Shown: positions 7,556 through 19,061, numbered from the stretch's first letter. The stretch: 64,000 nucleotides of DNA from Goekera deserti (GCF_010685995.1 NZ_JAAGWK010000009.1:1-64000), one strand, 5' to 3'. The notes: a model not told the origin generated them from the letters alone. Program-made: numbers and translations.

Positions 7556-8515
7556 TCAGCCCCGGGTGCGGGCGCGCGGGCGGGGGCGCGCCGGGGCCAC
7601 CGGCGGCAGGTCCAGCCCGGCCACGACCCGGTTGCGCAGCGTGCCGATCCCCTCCACGGTCATCTCGACCACGTCACCCACCGCCAGCGGCGGCGGGGCG
7701 TCGGCACCCCGGCGCCCCCACAGCTCGGCCAGGCAGCCGCCGTTGCCGCAGGTGCCCGAGCCGAGCACGTCCCCGGCGCGCACCCAGGTGCCCCGGGAGG
7801 CGTAGCTGACCAGGTGCTCGAACGGCCAGCCCATGTTGGACAGCAGGTCCTGGCCGATCTCGGTGCCGTTGACCGACACCCGCATGTCCAGGGCGAGGAA
7901 CCCGTCCTCGTCCCGGAACGGCTCCAGCTCGTCGGCGGTGACCAGCCAGGGCCCGAGGGTGGACGCCGAGTCCTTGCCCTTGGCCGGCCCGAGACCCACC
8001 TTCATCTCCCGGCGCTGCAGGTCGCGGGCGGACCAGTCGTTGAGCACCGTGTAGCCGAAGACGTGGTCGCGGGCCTGCTCGGGGCTGAGCGAGGCGCCGT
8101 CCCGGCCGATGACCACCGCGACCTCGCACTCGAAGTCGAACAGCTCGCAGCCCGGGGGCACGGCGACGTCGTCGTGCGCGCCGATCAGGGCGTAGGGGTT
8201 GGTGAAGTAGAACGTGGGCGCCTCGTACCACTCCGGCGCGATCGCCCCCGCCTCCCCCATCCCGGCGCGCACGCCCTCGACGTGCTCCTCGAAGGCGACG
8301 AAGTCACGCACGGACGGCGCCTGCAGCGGCGGCAGCAGCCGCACCTCGTCCAGGGCGACAGCCGCCCCCTCCAGGGCCTCCTCCCCCGCCGCGAGCGCAG
8401 CGGGCAGCCCCGCCCGCACCAGGTCGAGGACGGTGGTGGTGAGCGCGTGCACGCCGTCCTCGCTCACCACGCCCGCCGTCGTGGTGCCGTCGTGCAGGTA
8501 CGTCGCGAATCGCAT
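7556..8515 (-). CDS. Fumarylacetoacetate hydrolase (FAH) family protein
   Basis: A 319-residue FAH-fold hydrolase. The metal-site region is FDFECEVAVVIG, followed by the conserved GYTVLNDWSARDLQRREM and the C-terminal GDVLGSGTCGNGG. Such enzymes cleave C-C bonds of acyl-pyruvates or oxalo compounds, or isomerise and decarboxylate them, late in aromatic-ring degradation. It is the last gene of the leftward ring-cleavage block and starts with the ATG at 8515, thirty bases after the dioxygenase stop. The preceding monooxygenase, dioxygenase and amidohydrolase suggest that it acts on the ring-opened product. The exact substrate is not readable from sequence. Confidence 0.85.
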   Translation of the reverse strand: MRFATYLHDGTTTAGVVSEDGVHALTTTVLDLVRAGLPAALAAGEEALEGAAVALDEVRLLPPLQAPSVRDFVAFEEHVEGVRAGMGEAGAIAPEWYEAPTFYFTNPYALIGAHDDVAVPPGCELFDFECEVAVVIGRDGASLSPEQARDHVFGYTVLNDWSARDLQRREMKVGLGPAKGKDSASTLGPWLVTADELEPFRDEDGFLALDMRVSVNGTEIGQDLLSNMGWPFEHLVSYASRGTWVRAGDVLGSGTCGNGGCLAELWGRRGADAPPPLAVGDVVEMTVEGIGTLRNRVVAGLDLPPVAPARPRPRARTRG

Positions 8516-8545
8516 GGCGGTGATCCGATCAGACCGGTGCGGCCG

Positions 8546-9484
8546 TCAGACCGGCGGGGCCACGAAGAGCCCCTTGTCCACGTCGTTGAACGACTTCCGG
8601 GCCACGAACTCGTCCATCGCGTTCGCGGTGCCCCACTGGTCGGTGACCTCGGGGTCGGAGAAGTCGTGCAGGCCGGGGTGCCAGGTGTCCTCGTCGAGCA
8701 CGTCGAGCTCGGTCGTGTACTCGATGGTGTTGCCGTGCGGGTCGAGGAAGTAGCTGAAGGTGTTGTTGCCGGCCTTGTGCCGGCCCGGGCCCCAGATCTT
8801 CTCCACCCCGGCGCGCAGCATCCGGCCCGTCCCGCGCATGTACTCGTCCACGCCGCGCAGCTCGAAGGAGGCGTGGTGCAGGGACGGGTGCGGGCCGCGG
8901 GCGATGGCCATGCTGTGGTGCCAGCTGTTGACCCGCATGAAGTACATCATCTCGCCCATGCGCGGGTGCATGAGCGTGTCGGACAGCGCGAACGCCAGGT
9001 GCTTCTCGTAGAAGGCCCGGGTGCCCTCGGGGTCGGCGGAGTTGACCACGACGTGCGACAGCCGCACCGGGATCGACTCGCCCACCTCGATCTTGCGGTG
9101 CGTGCGGGTGGCGACGTCGGAGGAGATCTCGACGGTGCGGCCCTCGTTGTCGAAGAACCGGAACCCGTAGCCGCCGCCCGGGGTCTGCAGGTCGCCGGGC
9201 TCCCCGACGAGCTGCACGCCGTCGGCGGCGAGCCGGCCGGCCAGGGTGTCGACGTCGGCGGCGGTGGCGGCACCGAAGGCGATCAGGTCGATCCGCTTGT
9301 CGGTCGCCTCGCGCAACCGCACCACGTACTGCTCCGGGCTGCCCTCGGCGGCCAGGAACGAGACGCCGGTGTCGCTGTGCTCGGCGGTGAGGCCCCAGGT
9401 GCCGGTGTAGAAGTCCAGCTGCTTGGCGTAGTCCGGCACGGCGAGGTCGACGTGCCGCAGGTGGGTGATCAGGCGCTGGGTCAT
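8546..9484 (-). CDS. Extradiol-type (VOC) ring-cleavage dioxygenase
   Basis: A 312-residue protein with two VOC modules, as in catechol 2,3-dioxygenases. Probable iron ligands are H144 (RLSHVVVN), H204 (LHHASFEL) and E255 (GNTIEYTTE), and the family fingerprint runs through DPHGNTIEY. It would open a catecholic ring next to the two hydroxyls with O2. The ATG overlaps the stop of the amidohydrolase (ATGA), so the two are translationally coupled. The C-terminal tail (DEFVARKSFNDVDKGLF) is longer than in BphC types. The ring substrate is unknown; salicylate-, gentisate- or pyridine-derived diols are all possible. Confidence 0.86.
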   Translation of the reverse strand: MTQRLITHLRHVDLAVPDYAKQLDFYTGTWGLTAEHSDTGVSFLAAEGSPEQYVVRLREATDKRIDLIAFGAATAADVDTLAGRLAADGVQLVGEPGDLQTPGGGYGFRFFDNEGRTVEISSDVATRTHRKIEVGESIPVRLSHVVVNSADPEGTRAFYEKHLAFALSDTLMHPRMGEMMYFMRVNSWHHSMAIARGPHPSLHHASFELRGVDEYMRGTGRMLRAGVEKIWGPGRHKAGNNTFSYFLDPHGNTIEYTTELDVLDEDTWHPGLHDFSDPEVTDQWGTANAMDEFVARKSFNDVDKGLFVAPPV

Positions 9485-10539
9485 CGGGGGGTTCCCTCCA
9501 GGGTCGGGGCGGGCGTGGTGTGGGTGGGCACGAGACCCAGCTCGGCGGCGGTGCCGCCGGAGATCGCGTGCTCGGCGTCGGCGCCCAGGCCGGCGGCCTG
9601 CAGCCGCTGCACCGGGTCGGGGACGCCCATGTCGAACGGGAAGTCCGAGCCGAGCAGCACCCGGTCGGCGCCGACGGCCTCGACCAGGGCGCGCAGCGCC
9701 TCGGGGGTGTGCACCAGCGAGTCGAACCACAGCCGGCGCAGGTAGGAGCTGGGCAGCTCCGCGCAGTCCCGGGCCTCCGGCCGCACCGTCCAGGCGTGGT
9801 CGGAGCGGCCGAGGAAGGTGGGCAGGTAGCCGCCGCCGTGCGCGGCGACCAGGCGCAGGCCCGGGTGCCGGTCCAGCACGCCGGCGAACACCAGGTGCGA
9901 CAGCGCGACCGCGTTCTCCACCGGCTGGCCGACGGTGTTGGACAGGTACCAGCGGTCCAGCCGCTCGTCCAGCGTGCAGCCGAACGGGTGCAGGAACACC
10001 ACGGCCCCGAGCTCCGCGGCCCGGGCCCAGAACGGCTCCAGCCGCTCGTCGGACAGCTCCACGGTGCGGTCACCGGCGGCGCCGCCACCCGGGGCGTGCG
10101 AACTGATCTCCACCCCGGCCAGGCCGCAGCCCAGGACGGCGTCCTCCAGCAGCTCGACACAGAGGTCGGGGTGCTGCAGCGGCACCAGGCCCAGACCCAC
10201 GAACCGCTCGGGCTCCTCGGCCACCAGCGCGGCGATCGAGCGGTTGGCCGTGGTGCAGACCACGCGGGCCAGGTCCGGCTCGGCCCAGTAGTGGTAGTGC
10301 GACGGCGAGGGCGACACGACCTGGACGTCGACGCCCTGGGCGTCCATCGCGGCCAGCCGGGCGTCCACCTGGGTCAGCAGCGGGATCCGCTCGCCGACCA
10401 TCCGGCCGGACACCGCCAGCGACGCGCCACCGTTGCGCCGGGCGTCCAGCGCCTTCGCCGCGTCCAGCCCCGGCTGCCCGGCGACGACGGCCTCGACGTC
10501 ACCGATGATCGCGTGCGCGTGCACGTCCACGACGGTCAT
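9481..10539 (-). CDS. Amidohydrolase-2 family (ACMSD-like) protein
   Basis: A 352-residue TIM-barrel metal enzyme. The N-terminal metal pair is in VDVHAHAI, further ligands lie in VVFLHPF and AAHGGG, and the catalytic aspartate is in LLGSDFPFDMG. The superfamily holds decarboxylases (ACMSD, gamma-resorcylate) and hydratases of ring-fission products, so decarboxylation or hydration of a muconate-type intermediate is the best guess. The ATG at 10539 overlaps the stop of the flavin monooxygenase, and its own stop overlaps the dioxygenase start. Confidence 0.84.
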   Translation of the reverse strand: MTVVDVHAHAIIGDVEAVVAGQPGLDAAKALDARRNGGASLAVSGRMVGERIPLLTQVDARLAAMDAQGVDVQVVSPSPSHYHYWAEPDLARVVCTTANRSIAALVAEEPERFVGLGLVPLQHPDLCVELLEDAVLGCGLAGVEISSHAPGGGAAGDRTVELSDERLEPFWARAAELGAVVFLHPFGCTLDERLDRWYLSNTVGQPVENAVALSHLVFAGVLDRHPGLRLVAAHGGGYLPTFLGRSDHAWTVRPEARDCAELPSSYLRRLWFDSLVHTPEALRALVEAVGADRVLLGSDFPFDMGVPDPVQRLQAAGLGADAEHAISGGTAAELGLVPTHTTPAPTLEGTPR

Positions 10540-11666
10540 GCCGGCACGCTGACCATGGCCGAGATGCGGCCCATGAGCCCCGGCACGTCGCCGCGCTCGT
10601 GGTCCAGCAGCCACTGCCCCAGCTGCACCGAGGCCTCCACGACGGCGGTGGCCCGGTCGGCCCGGCGGGCGGTGAACGCGGCCCACAGCCCGTCGTCCAG
10701 GGTGTCGGCGGCGAGCAGCAGCTCGGCCAGCACGGCCGCGTCCTCCAGTGCCTGCGCGGCACCCTGGGCCAGGGTGGGCGGGCAGCAGTGCGCGGCGTCG
10801 CCGATCAGCACCACCCGGCCGCGGTGCCAGTCGCCCTGCAGCACGTGGCTCTCGAACCAGGTGTAGTTGACCTTGGACGGGTCGTCCATGAGCGCGCGGA
10901 TGTCGTCCCACGGCCCGTGGTAGTGCTCGGCCAGCCCGCGCATGGTCTCCAGCTGCTGCTCGGGGGTCAGCGTGCTGCGGTCCTGCGCGTCCTCGACGAG
11001 GTAGGCGTACAGCGAGTCCTCGCCGGTGGGGCAGTAGCCGGCGATGTAGGCCGGGCCGCCGTAGACCAGCTCGGTGCGGAACACGCTGTCCGGGCGGCCG
11101 GTGAACACCCGCCAGATGCCCATGCCGGTGGACCGGGTCTCCAGCTCCACGCCGAGCATCCGGCGGGTCCAGGAGCGGATGCCGTCCGCGCCGACCACCA
11201 GGTCGTAGCGGCCGGTGCCGCCGTCGGCGAACGCGACGTCGACGCCGTCGGCGTCCTGGGTGAGCTCGGTGTAGGTGGTGCCCATGCGCACCTTGACGCC
11301 GACCTCCACCGCCCGGTCGAGCAGGATCCGGGCCATCGCGGCGCGCGGCATGCCCATGCCGGCGGGCAGGTCGGGACCACCGGTGCGGGCATCGGGCATC
11401 TCCACGATCAACGTCCCGGCCGGGTCCGGCGCGCGCAGCGCGATGGAGTCGAAGGGGTACCCGGACGCCTGCACCTGGTCCCAGACGCCGAGCTGGCGCA
11501 GCACGCGCAGCGCGTTGCCCTGCAGGCTGATGCCCGAGCCGATGCCGGCGACGTCCGGCTTCACCTCGACCAGGTCGACGGCGACGCCGGCCTCGGCCAG
11601 CAGGATGGCGGTGGCGGCGCCGGCGGCACCGCCGCCGACGACGAGCACGGAGTTCACAGCGGTCAT
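10536..11666 (-). CDS. FAD-dependent aromatic-ring monooxygenase
   Basis: A 376-residue class A flavoprotein hydroxylase. It shows the Rossmann motif VVGGGAAG (8-15), the NAD(P)H/FAD-linking DG motif VVGADGIRS, and the FAD ribityl GD motif LIGDAAHCCPPTLAQGAAQALEDA. This is the arrangement of salicylate and 6-hydroxynicotinate hydroxylases, which add OH to an activated ring and often decarboxylate it. It probably starts the pathway by producing the diol cleaved by the adjacent dioxygenase. The ATG is at 11666, 83 bases after the stop of the second FAH gene. Confidence 0.87.
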   Translation of the reverse strand: MTAVNSVLVVGGGAAGAATAILLAEAGVAVDLVEVKPDVAGIGSGISLQGNALRVLRQLGVWDQVQASGYPFDSIALRAPDPAGTLIVEMPDARTGGPDLPAGMGMPRAAMARILLDRAVEVGVKVRMGTTYTELTQDADGVDVAFADGGTGRYDLVVGADGIRSWTRRMLGVELETRSTGMGIWRVFTGRPDSVFRTELVYGGPAYIAGYCPTGEDSLYAYLVEDAQDRSTLTPEQQLETMRGLAEHYHGPWDDIRALMDDPSKVNYTWFESHVLQGDWHRGRVVLIGDAAHCCPPTLAQGAAQALEDAAVLAELLLAADTLDDGLWAAFTARRADRATAVVEASVQLGQWLLDHERGDVPGLMGRISAMVSVPA

Positions 11667-11749
11667 GACGGGCTCCTACGAGGTGGGGTTCGGGTCGAGC
11701 GCGGCGCCTCCGGCACCGGGCGCGGACGGCGAGGGCGGAGCGGCCGGGC

Positions 11750-12721
11750 TCACGACTGCTCGGCGCGGTACGTCTGGCGCTGGGTGCCGAGACCGGTGAT
11801 CGAGCCCTCGAGCACGTCGCCGTCGCGCAGGAAGATGCCCCGGGGCGCACCGTTGCCCGCCGGGCTGCCGGTCAGGACCAGGTCCCCGGGCAGCAGGGTG
11901 GTGGTCTGCGAGACGGCCGACACCAGCGCCGCGACGTCGAAGAGCATGTCCTTGGTCGACTCGTCCTGCTGGACCACGCCGTTGTGCGTCAGGGTGATCC
12001 GCAGGTCCTGCGGGTCACCGACGAACGAGGCCGGGACCAGCCAGGGCCCGGTGGGCAGGAAGCCGGGGGCGTTCTTGCCGCGGAACCAGTCGGTGCCGAT
12101 CTCCTTCATGTCCCGCCGGAAGATGCGGTCGCGCGAGCTCAGGTCGTTGACGATCGTGTAGCCGGCCACGTGCGACAGGGCCTGCTCGCGGCCGACCCGG
12201 AAGGCGGGGGCACCGATGACGGCGGCCAGCTCCAGCTCCCAGTCGTGCTTCTGCGACCACGACGGCAGGACGACGTCGTCGAAGGGGCCACCGACGGCGC
12301 TCGGCAGGCCGAGGAACACGTAGGGGTCACCGGTGGCGGCCCGCTCGTCCATCTCCGCGGCGGTCTGGGCGCGCACCTCCTCCACCGTGCGGCCCTCGGC
12401 GATCTCGACGTGCGCCATCGCCAGGTCGATCACGTGGGTGCGGTAGTTCGCACCGGACTGGAACACCTGGCGCGGCTCGACCGGCGCGAGCACGGTGTAG
12501 CCGGACAGCGGCGCGGCGGCCTGCGGGGCGAGCCCGGCGAGCAACGGCAGCACGCGGTCCCACTCGGCCAGCAGCTGCTGCACGGTGACCGGGGCGGGGA
12601 CGCCGAGGGTCTGGGCGACGTCGTCGAGCTCGAGGACGAGCTCCCCGGCGACCAGCGCGGTGCGCGCACGGCCGTCCGCGGCGAGTCGGGCGAGCACGAA
12701 GGAGGTGGTTCCGGGGAGCAC
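11750..12721 (-). CDS. Second FAH-family hydrolase/isomerase
   Basis: A 323-residue FAH-fold protein, first gene of the leftward catabolic block. The metal-site region is KHDWELELAAVIG, followed by GYTIVNDLSSRDRIFRRDM and the C-terminal GDLVLTGSPAGNGAPRG. It differs clearly from the FAH protein at 7556, so the two probably act at different steps (for example isomerase/decarboxylase versus hydrolase). The GTG start at 12721 follows GGAAGGA by five bases. The divergent LysR gene begins 109 bases upstream. Confidence 0.86.
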   Translation of the reverse strand: MLPGTTSFVLARLAADGRARTALVAGELVLELDDVAQTLGVPAPVTVQQLLAEWDRVLPLLAGLAPQAAAPLSGYTVLAPVEPRQVFQSGANYRTHVIDLAMAHVEIAEGRTVEEVRAQTAAEMDERAATGDPYVFLGLPSAVGGPFDDVVLPSWSQKHDWELELAAVIGAPAFRVGREQALSHVAGYTIVNDLSSRDRIFRRDMKEIGTDWFRGKNAPGFLPTGPWLVPASFVGDPQDLRITLTHNGVVQQDESTKDMLFDVAALVSAVSQTTTLLPGDLVLTGSPAGNGAPRGIFLRDGDVLEGSITGLGTQRQTYRAEQS

Positions 12722-12792
12722 GGCGGTCCTTCCATCAGAGTGACGGGAACCACGTTCGTCCGGGCGCGGCCATCAGGGAAGGCCCGATCGCT

Positions 12793-12808
12793 GATGACGT
12801 CGATCATC
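12793..12808. promoter_or_regulatory. Inverted repeat in the LysR divergent promoter region
   Basis: GATGA-N6-TCATC lies 23 bases before the LysR start and 72 bases before the FAH start. LysR regulators usually bind interrupted dyads in such divergent gaps, so this is the best operator candidate. Binding is inferred from position and symmetry only. Confidence 0.45.
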
Positions 12809-12830
12809 GCCACCGATACGCTCGGTCGTC

Positions 12831-13760
12831 GTGAAGCTGTCCAACCTGGACCTCAACCTGCTGGTCTCCCTGGACGCGCTGCTGCAGCAGCGCGGGGTCA
12901 CCCGGGCGGCACACCAACTGGGCCTGAGCCAGCCCGCACTGTCGGCGTCGCTGGCCCGGCTGCGCCGGCACTTCGGCGACGACCTGCTGGCCCGCTCGGG
13001 CAACGACTACCAGCTGACCCCGCTCGCGGTGCAGCTCAAGCCGCAGGTGACGCTGGCCCTGCGCGGGGTGGAGCGGGTGTTCACCGCCCAGCCGGACTTC
13101 GTCCCGGCCGACTCCACCCGCGAGTTCAGCCTGGTGATCAGCGACTACGCCGTCCGGGTCCTCGGCGACACCCTGGCCGGCCTGCTGGCCGAGGCCGCCC
13201 CGATGGCGCGGCTGCGCTTCGGTGCGAACACCCCGGAGATGGTCGACCGTGCCGCCCAGACGCTGCTGGCCACCGACGGCATGGTGATGCCGCACGGTTT
13301 CGTCACCGACCTGCCGCACGTGGACCTCTACCGCGACGAGTGGGTCTGCGTGGTGTCGGCCGACAACACCGACGTCGGCGAGGAGCTGACCCTCGAGGCC
13401 CTCACCACCATGCCCTGGGTGGCCAGCTACCAGGGTCCGACGTCGGCGACCCCGGCCGCGCGGCAGCTGCGGCACATGGGCATCGAGCCCCGCGTGCAGG
13501 TGATCACCGAGAGCTTCCTGACCGTCCCGGCGCTGGTGGCCGGCACCGGGCGGATCGCCCTCATGCAGCAGCGGCTGGTGCAGGTGCTGCCGCTCAGCGC
13601 GGGGGTGCGGGCGCTGCCCTGCCCGTTCGACGTCGGCCCGCTGGTGGAGGCGCTGTGGTGGCTGCCGGTGTACGACCGCGACCCGGAGCACCTGTTCTTC
13701 CGAGAGCTGGTGGTGCAGGCGGCGCGGCTGGCGACGCTCCCCGCGCAACCCAGCAGCTGA
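12831..13760 (+). CDS. LysR-family regulator (NodD-like)
   Basis: A 309-residue LysR protein. The N-terminal winged helix-turn-helix (MKLSNLDLNLLVSLDALLQQRGVTRAAHQLGLSQPALSASLARLR) is typical of the NodD/NahR/LinR branch, which commonly responds to aromatic inducers. The rest is the two-lobed inducer domain. GTG start at 12831. It is divergent from the five-gene ring-cleavage block and upstream of an MFS carrier, so it probably controls both when the substrate or a pathway intermediate is present. Confidence 0.9.
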   Translation: MKLSNLDLNLLVSLDALLQQRGVTRAAHQLGLSQPALSASLARLRRHFGDDLLARSGNDYQLTPLAVQLKPQVTLALRGVERVFTAQPDFVPADSTREFSLVISDYAVRVLGDTLAGLLAEAAPMARLRFGANTPEMVDRAAQTLLATDGMVMPHGFVTDLPHVDLYRDEWVCVVSADNTDVGEELTLEALTTMPWVASYQGPTSATPAARQLRHMGIEPRVQVITESFLTVPALVAGTGRIALMQQRLVQVLPLSAGVRALPCPFDVGPLVEALWWLPVYDRDPEHLFFRELVVQAARLATLPAQPSS

Positions 13761-13968
13761 CCTCCTCTCCCGGGCGGCCCGGCGGGCCCGGCGTCCGTCC
13801 GCAGGTGGGCGGGCCGCATCCGGCCAGCATGCACATCCACCGCAGTGATGACCACCCCGGCAACGTCTATTGGTCAGGGTGACTGTGGCATCGGACACTC
13901 AGCGACGTCCGTCACGTCCGGCGGACGTCCAGCGGCCCGCACAGTGGCGGGTTCCCCGAGGAGGCCCC

Positions 13969-15189
13969 TTGTCCGAGCTGACCGCCAGCGGGACGGCGAC
14001 ACCGAGTCCCACGCCCGCGTCCGCGCCGACCGAGCGCACCCCGGGCCGCGCCCAGGTCGTGCTGCTGCTCGCCCTGAGCTGCCTGTCGGTGCTCGGCGCG
14101 GTCCTCATCGCCCCGGTGCAGCCGGCCATCACCGACGCCTTCGCCGGCAACCCGGACGTGGAACTCCTGGTGCCGGTGTCGCTCACCGTCCCGGCGCTGA
14201 TGATCGGCCTCATCGCCCCGGTCGCCGGCCGGTTCGTGGACAAGTTCGGCCGGGTGCGGCTGCTGACCGGCGCGCTGGTCGCCTACTCCGTGTTCGGCAC
14301 GGCGCCGCTGTACCTCGGCTCGCTGGAGGCGATCGTCGCCAGCCGGGCGCTGGTCGGCATCGCCGAGGCCGTGATCATGACCTGCGTGACGACGCTGATC
14401 GCCGACTACTGGAGCGGCACGCGGCGCAACCGGTACCTGGGCCTGCAGACGGTGATCACCGGCGTCTCGGCCATCTTCTTCATCGGCCTGGGCGGTGCGC
14501 TGGGCGAGAGCAGCTGGCGCGCCCCGTTCGTGCTGTACGCCGTGGGCATCGTGGCCGCCGTCCTGGTGCCGCTGCTGCTCTGGCAGCCCGCGCCCCGCCC
14601 GGCCGGCCCCCTGGTGCCGGTCGACCTGCGCCGCCTCGCGGCCCCGCTGGCGGTCAGCTTCGTCGGCGGCGCGGTGTTCTTCACCCCGATCGTGGAGCTG
14701 TCCTTCAAGCTGGAGGACGTCGGTGTCACCTCGACCGGTGTGATCGGTGCGATCAGCGCCGCGGCAGCGATCGCCACCGCGGTCGGTGCGGCGACGTTCG
14801 CCCGGGTCGCCGCCCGTGGACCGGCCGTCCTGCTGCCCGCCGCCCTGGGCACGGCCGGCGTCGGCATCGCCGTCATGGGCGTGGGCGGCAGCATCGCCGT
14901 CGTCGCGCTCGGTGGGGTCATCGCCTCGGCCGGCACCGGCCTGCTGCTGCCCACCCTGCTCACCTGGGCGGTCTCCTCGCTGCCCTACGAGCAGCGCGGC
15001 CGGGGCACCGGCTTCTGGACCGGCTCACTGTTCATCGGGCAGTTCCTCTGCCCGGTCTTCATCCTGGCCGTCTCCGGGCTGCTCGGTGGGCTGTCCGGGG
15101 CGCTGGTCGTCATGGCCGTGATCTCCCTGGCCCTGGCCGCGGCCGTGCTGGTCCTGCGCCCGGCCACCCCGGAGGCGCTGGTCGACTGA
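13969..15189 (+). CDS. MFS transporter of the catabolic block
   Basis: A 406-residue major facilitator with about twelve membrane helices. The helix 2-3 loop carries the family motif in AGRFVDKFGRVRLL. The frame is open from 13870, but TTG at 13969 follows GAGGAGG by five bases and removes a basic, non-hydrophobic leader, so it is preferred. It lies downstream of the LysR gene in the same orientation and probably brings in the aromatic substrate. Efflux of a toxic intermediate cannot be excluded. Confidence 0.85.
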   Translation: MSELTASGTATPSPTPASAPTERTPGRAQVVLLLALSCLSVLGAVLIAPVQPAITDAFAGNPDVELLVPVSLTVPALMIGLIAPVAGRFVDKFGRVRLLTGALVAYSVFGTAPLYLGSLEAIVASRALVGIAEAVIMTCVTTLIADYWSGTRRNRYLGLQTVITGVSAIFFIGLGGALGESSWRAPFVLYAVGIVAAVLVPLLLWQPAPRPAGPLVPVDLRRLAAPLAVSFVGGAVFFTPIVELSFKLEDVGVTSTGVIGAISAAAAIATAVGAATFARVAARGPAVLLPAALGTAGVGIAVMGVGGSIAVVALGGVIASAGTGLLLPTLLTWAVSSLPYEQRGRGTGFWTGSLFIGQFLCPVFILAVSGLLGGLSGALVVMAVISLALAAAVLVLRPATPEALVD

Positions 15190-15200
15190 CCCGGCCCGGT

Positions 15201-15244
15201 ACGACGACGGCCGCGCCCCCGGCAGGGGGCGCGGCCGTCGTCGT
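15201..15244. terminator. Strong bidirectional terminator, 20-bp perfect stem
   Basis: Bases 15201-15220 (ACGACGACGG then CCGCGCCCCC) pair perfectly with 15225-15244 around the loop GGCA. It separates the convergent MFS and hisG genes and marks the boundary between accessory catabolic genes and the his/rib core block. Confidence 0.9.
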
Positions 15245-15258
15245 GTGCGGTGCGGCGC

Positions 15259-16125
15259 TCAGATGCGGCAGGCGTGGATGCCGGTGACCAGGATGGCGCG
15301 GGCCCCGAGCTCCCAGAGCTCGTCCATCAGCCGGTTGGTGTCGTGCTGCAGCACCATCGCCCGCACCGCCGACCAGCCCGGGGTCTGCAGCGGGCTCACC
15401 GTGGGGCCCTCCAGGCCGGGGGTGAGCGCGGTGGCCCGGGGCAGCAGGTCGTTGGGGCAGTCGTAGTCCAGCAGCACGTACTGCCGGGCGACCAGCACGC
15501 CGCGCAGCCGGCGGCGCAGCTGGGCCACGGCCGGGACCTCCTCGGCGCCGGCCCGGCGGACCAGGATGGCCTCGCTGGACAGCACGGGCGCGCCGATCAC
15601 GTGCAGCCCGGCCTGGCGCAGGGTCGTCCCGGTCTCCACGACGTCGCAGACCGCGTCGGCGACGCCCAGCCGGCAGGCGGTCTCCACCGCGCCGTCGAGC
15701 TTGACCACGTCGGCCTTGATGCCGGAGTCGGCGAGGAAGCGTTCCAGCACGACCGGGTAGGCGGTGGCGATCCGCTTGCCGGCCAGCTGGTCGACGCTCT
15801 CGATGCCGCTGTCCTCGGGGCTGGCGAAGCGGAACGAGGAGCGGCCGAAGCCCAGCGGCATGACCTCGGTGGCCAGCGGGCCCTCACCGTGCGCGGGCGA
15901 GGTCTCCAGCAGCATGTCGCGGCCGGTGATGCCGACGTCCAGCGTGCCGGCGGCGACGTAGACGGCGATGTCCCGCGGGCGCAGGTAGAAGAACTCGGTG
16001 TCGTTCTCCGGGTCGTAGACCGCGAGGTCCTTGGTGCTGCGCCGCTGCCGGTACCCGCTCTCGGACAGCATCTCCGCGGCCGGCTCGCTCAGGACGCCCT
16101 TGTTCGGCACGGCGACGCGCAACAC
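15259..16125 (-). CDS. hisG: ATP phosphoribosyltransferase
   Basis: First step of histidine synthesis: ATP + PRPP to phosphoribosyl-ATP, in the cytoplasm. At 288 residues it is the long HisG form with a C-terminal ACT-like regulatory domain (from about residue 215) that senses histidine; no HisZ is needed. Typical segments are MLRVAVPNKGVLSEPA, VGITGRDML and the PRPP loop region DAVCDVVETGTTLR. The GTG start at 16125 follows GAGGAG by seven bases. It lies 87 bases after hisE, separated by a hairpin repeat, and catalyses the step before HisE. Confidence 0.96.
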   Translation of the reverse strand: MLRVAVPNKGVLSEPAAEMLSESGYRQRRSTKDLAVYDPENDTEFFYLRPRDIAVYVAAGTLDVGITGRDMLLETSPAHGEGPLATEVMPLGFGRSSFRFASPEDSGIESVDQLAGKRIATAYPVVLERFLADSGIKADVVKLDGAVETACRLGVADAVCDVVETGTTLRQAGLHVIGAPVLSSEAILVRRAGAEEVPAVAQLRRRLRGVLVARQYVLLDYDCPNDLLPRATALTPGLEGPTVSPLQTPGWSAVRAMVLQHDTNRLMDELWELGARAILVTGIHACRI

Positions 16126-16151
16126 TGTGGAACTCCTCGGCTCACGGGTTC

Positions 16152-16212
16152 GGCCCTCCTGCAGGGTCCCGCCGCGTGCGGAGCGCGTGGTGGGGGGCAG
16201 GAGGGTCCTTCT

Positions 16213-16215
<3 letters not shown>
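16152..16215 (-). repeat. Stop-codon-linked hairpin repeat, copy A (hisE/hisG)
   Basis: Outer arms CCCTCCTGC (16154-16162) and GCAGGAGGG (16197-16205) pair perfectly; an inner stem flanks the loop TGCGGAG. On the coding strand the element starts TGAAGAAGGACCC, and this TGA is the hisE stop. The copy after metK has the same design with different but still complementary arm bases. It may act as a terminator or an mRNA-end structure. Confidence 0.65.
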
Positions 16216-18422
<2,207 letters not shown>

Positions 18423-18426
<4 letters not shown>

Positions 18427-19061
18427 GCGCGTGCTCCGATCAGACGCTCGACGTACTTGGCGATGACGTCCACCTCCAGGTTCACGGGGTCACCCGGAAC
18501 ACGGGTGCCCAGCGTGGTCTCGCGCAGCGTGGTGGGGATGAGGCTGACCTCGAACCAGGGCTCCGGGTCGGTGGCGGGGGTGAGCGCGCTCACCGTGAGG
18601 GAGACGCCGTCGACGGTGATCGAGCCCTTCTCCACCAGGTAGCGGGAGAGCTGCGGCGGCAACGAGACCCTCACGACCTCCCAGTGCTCGCCGGGGGTCC
18701 GGGCGAGCACGGTGCCGACGCCGTCGACGTGGCCCTGCACCAGGTGCCCGCCGAGCCGGGTCTGCACGGTGACCGCGCGCTCCAGGTTGACCGGGTCGCC
18801 GTCGGAGAGCGCGCCCAGGCTGCTGCGGCGCAGCGTCTCGCCCATGACGTCGGTGCTCCACACGCCCCCGGGGCCGCCGTCGGGCTCGACGGCGGTGACG
18901 GTCAGACAGACGCCGTTGACCGAGATCGAGTCGCCGAGCGACACGCCCTCCAGGGTCTGGCGGGCGCGGATGCGCAGCCGGGCGGCGCGGTCGGCCTCGG
19001 TGGCGCCGAGGTCCTCGCGCAGTTCGAGGGTGCCGACCTCTTCGACGATGCCGGTGAACAC
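18423..19061 (-). CDS. ribE: Riboflavin synthase alpha subunit
   Basis: Dismutates two lumazines to riboflavin and the ribityl-aminouracil. A 212-residue protein with two homologous barrel repeats: [10 protein letters not shown] / [11 protein letters not shown] in the first and [11 protein letters not shown] / [11 protein letters not shown] in the second. The GTG start at 19061 follows AGGAAGGGGA; the ribD stop lies directly in front. The stop overlaps the ribBA start. Confidence 0.96.
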
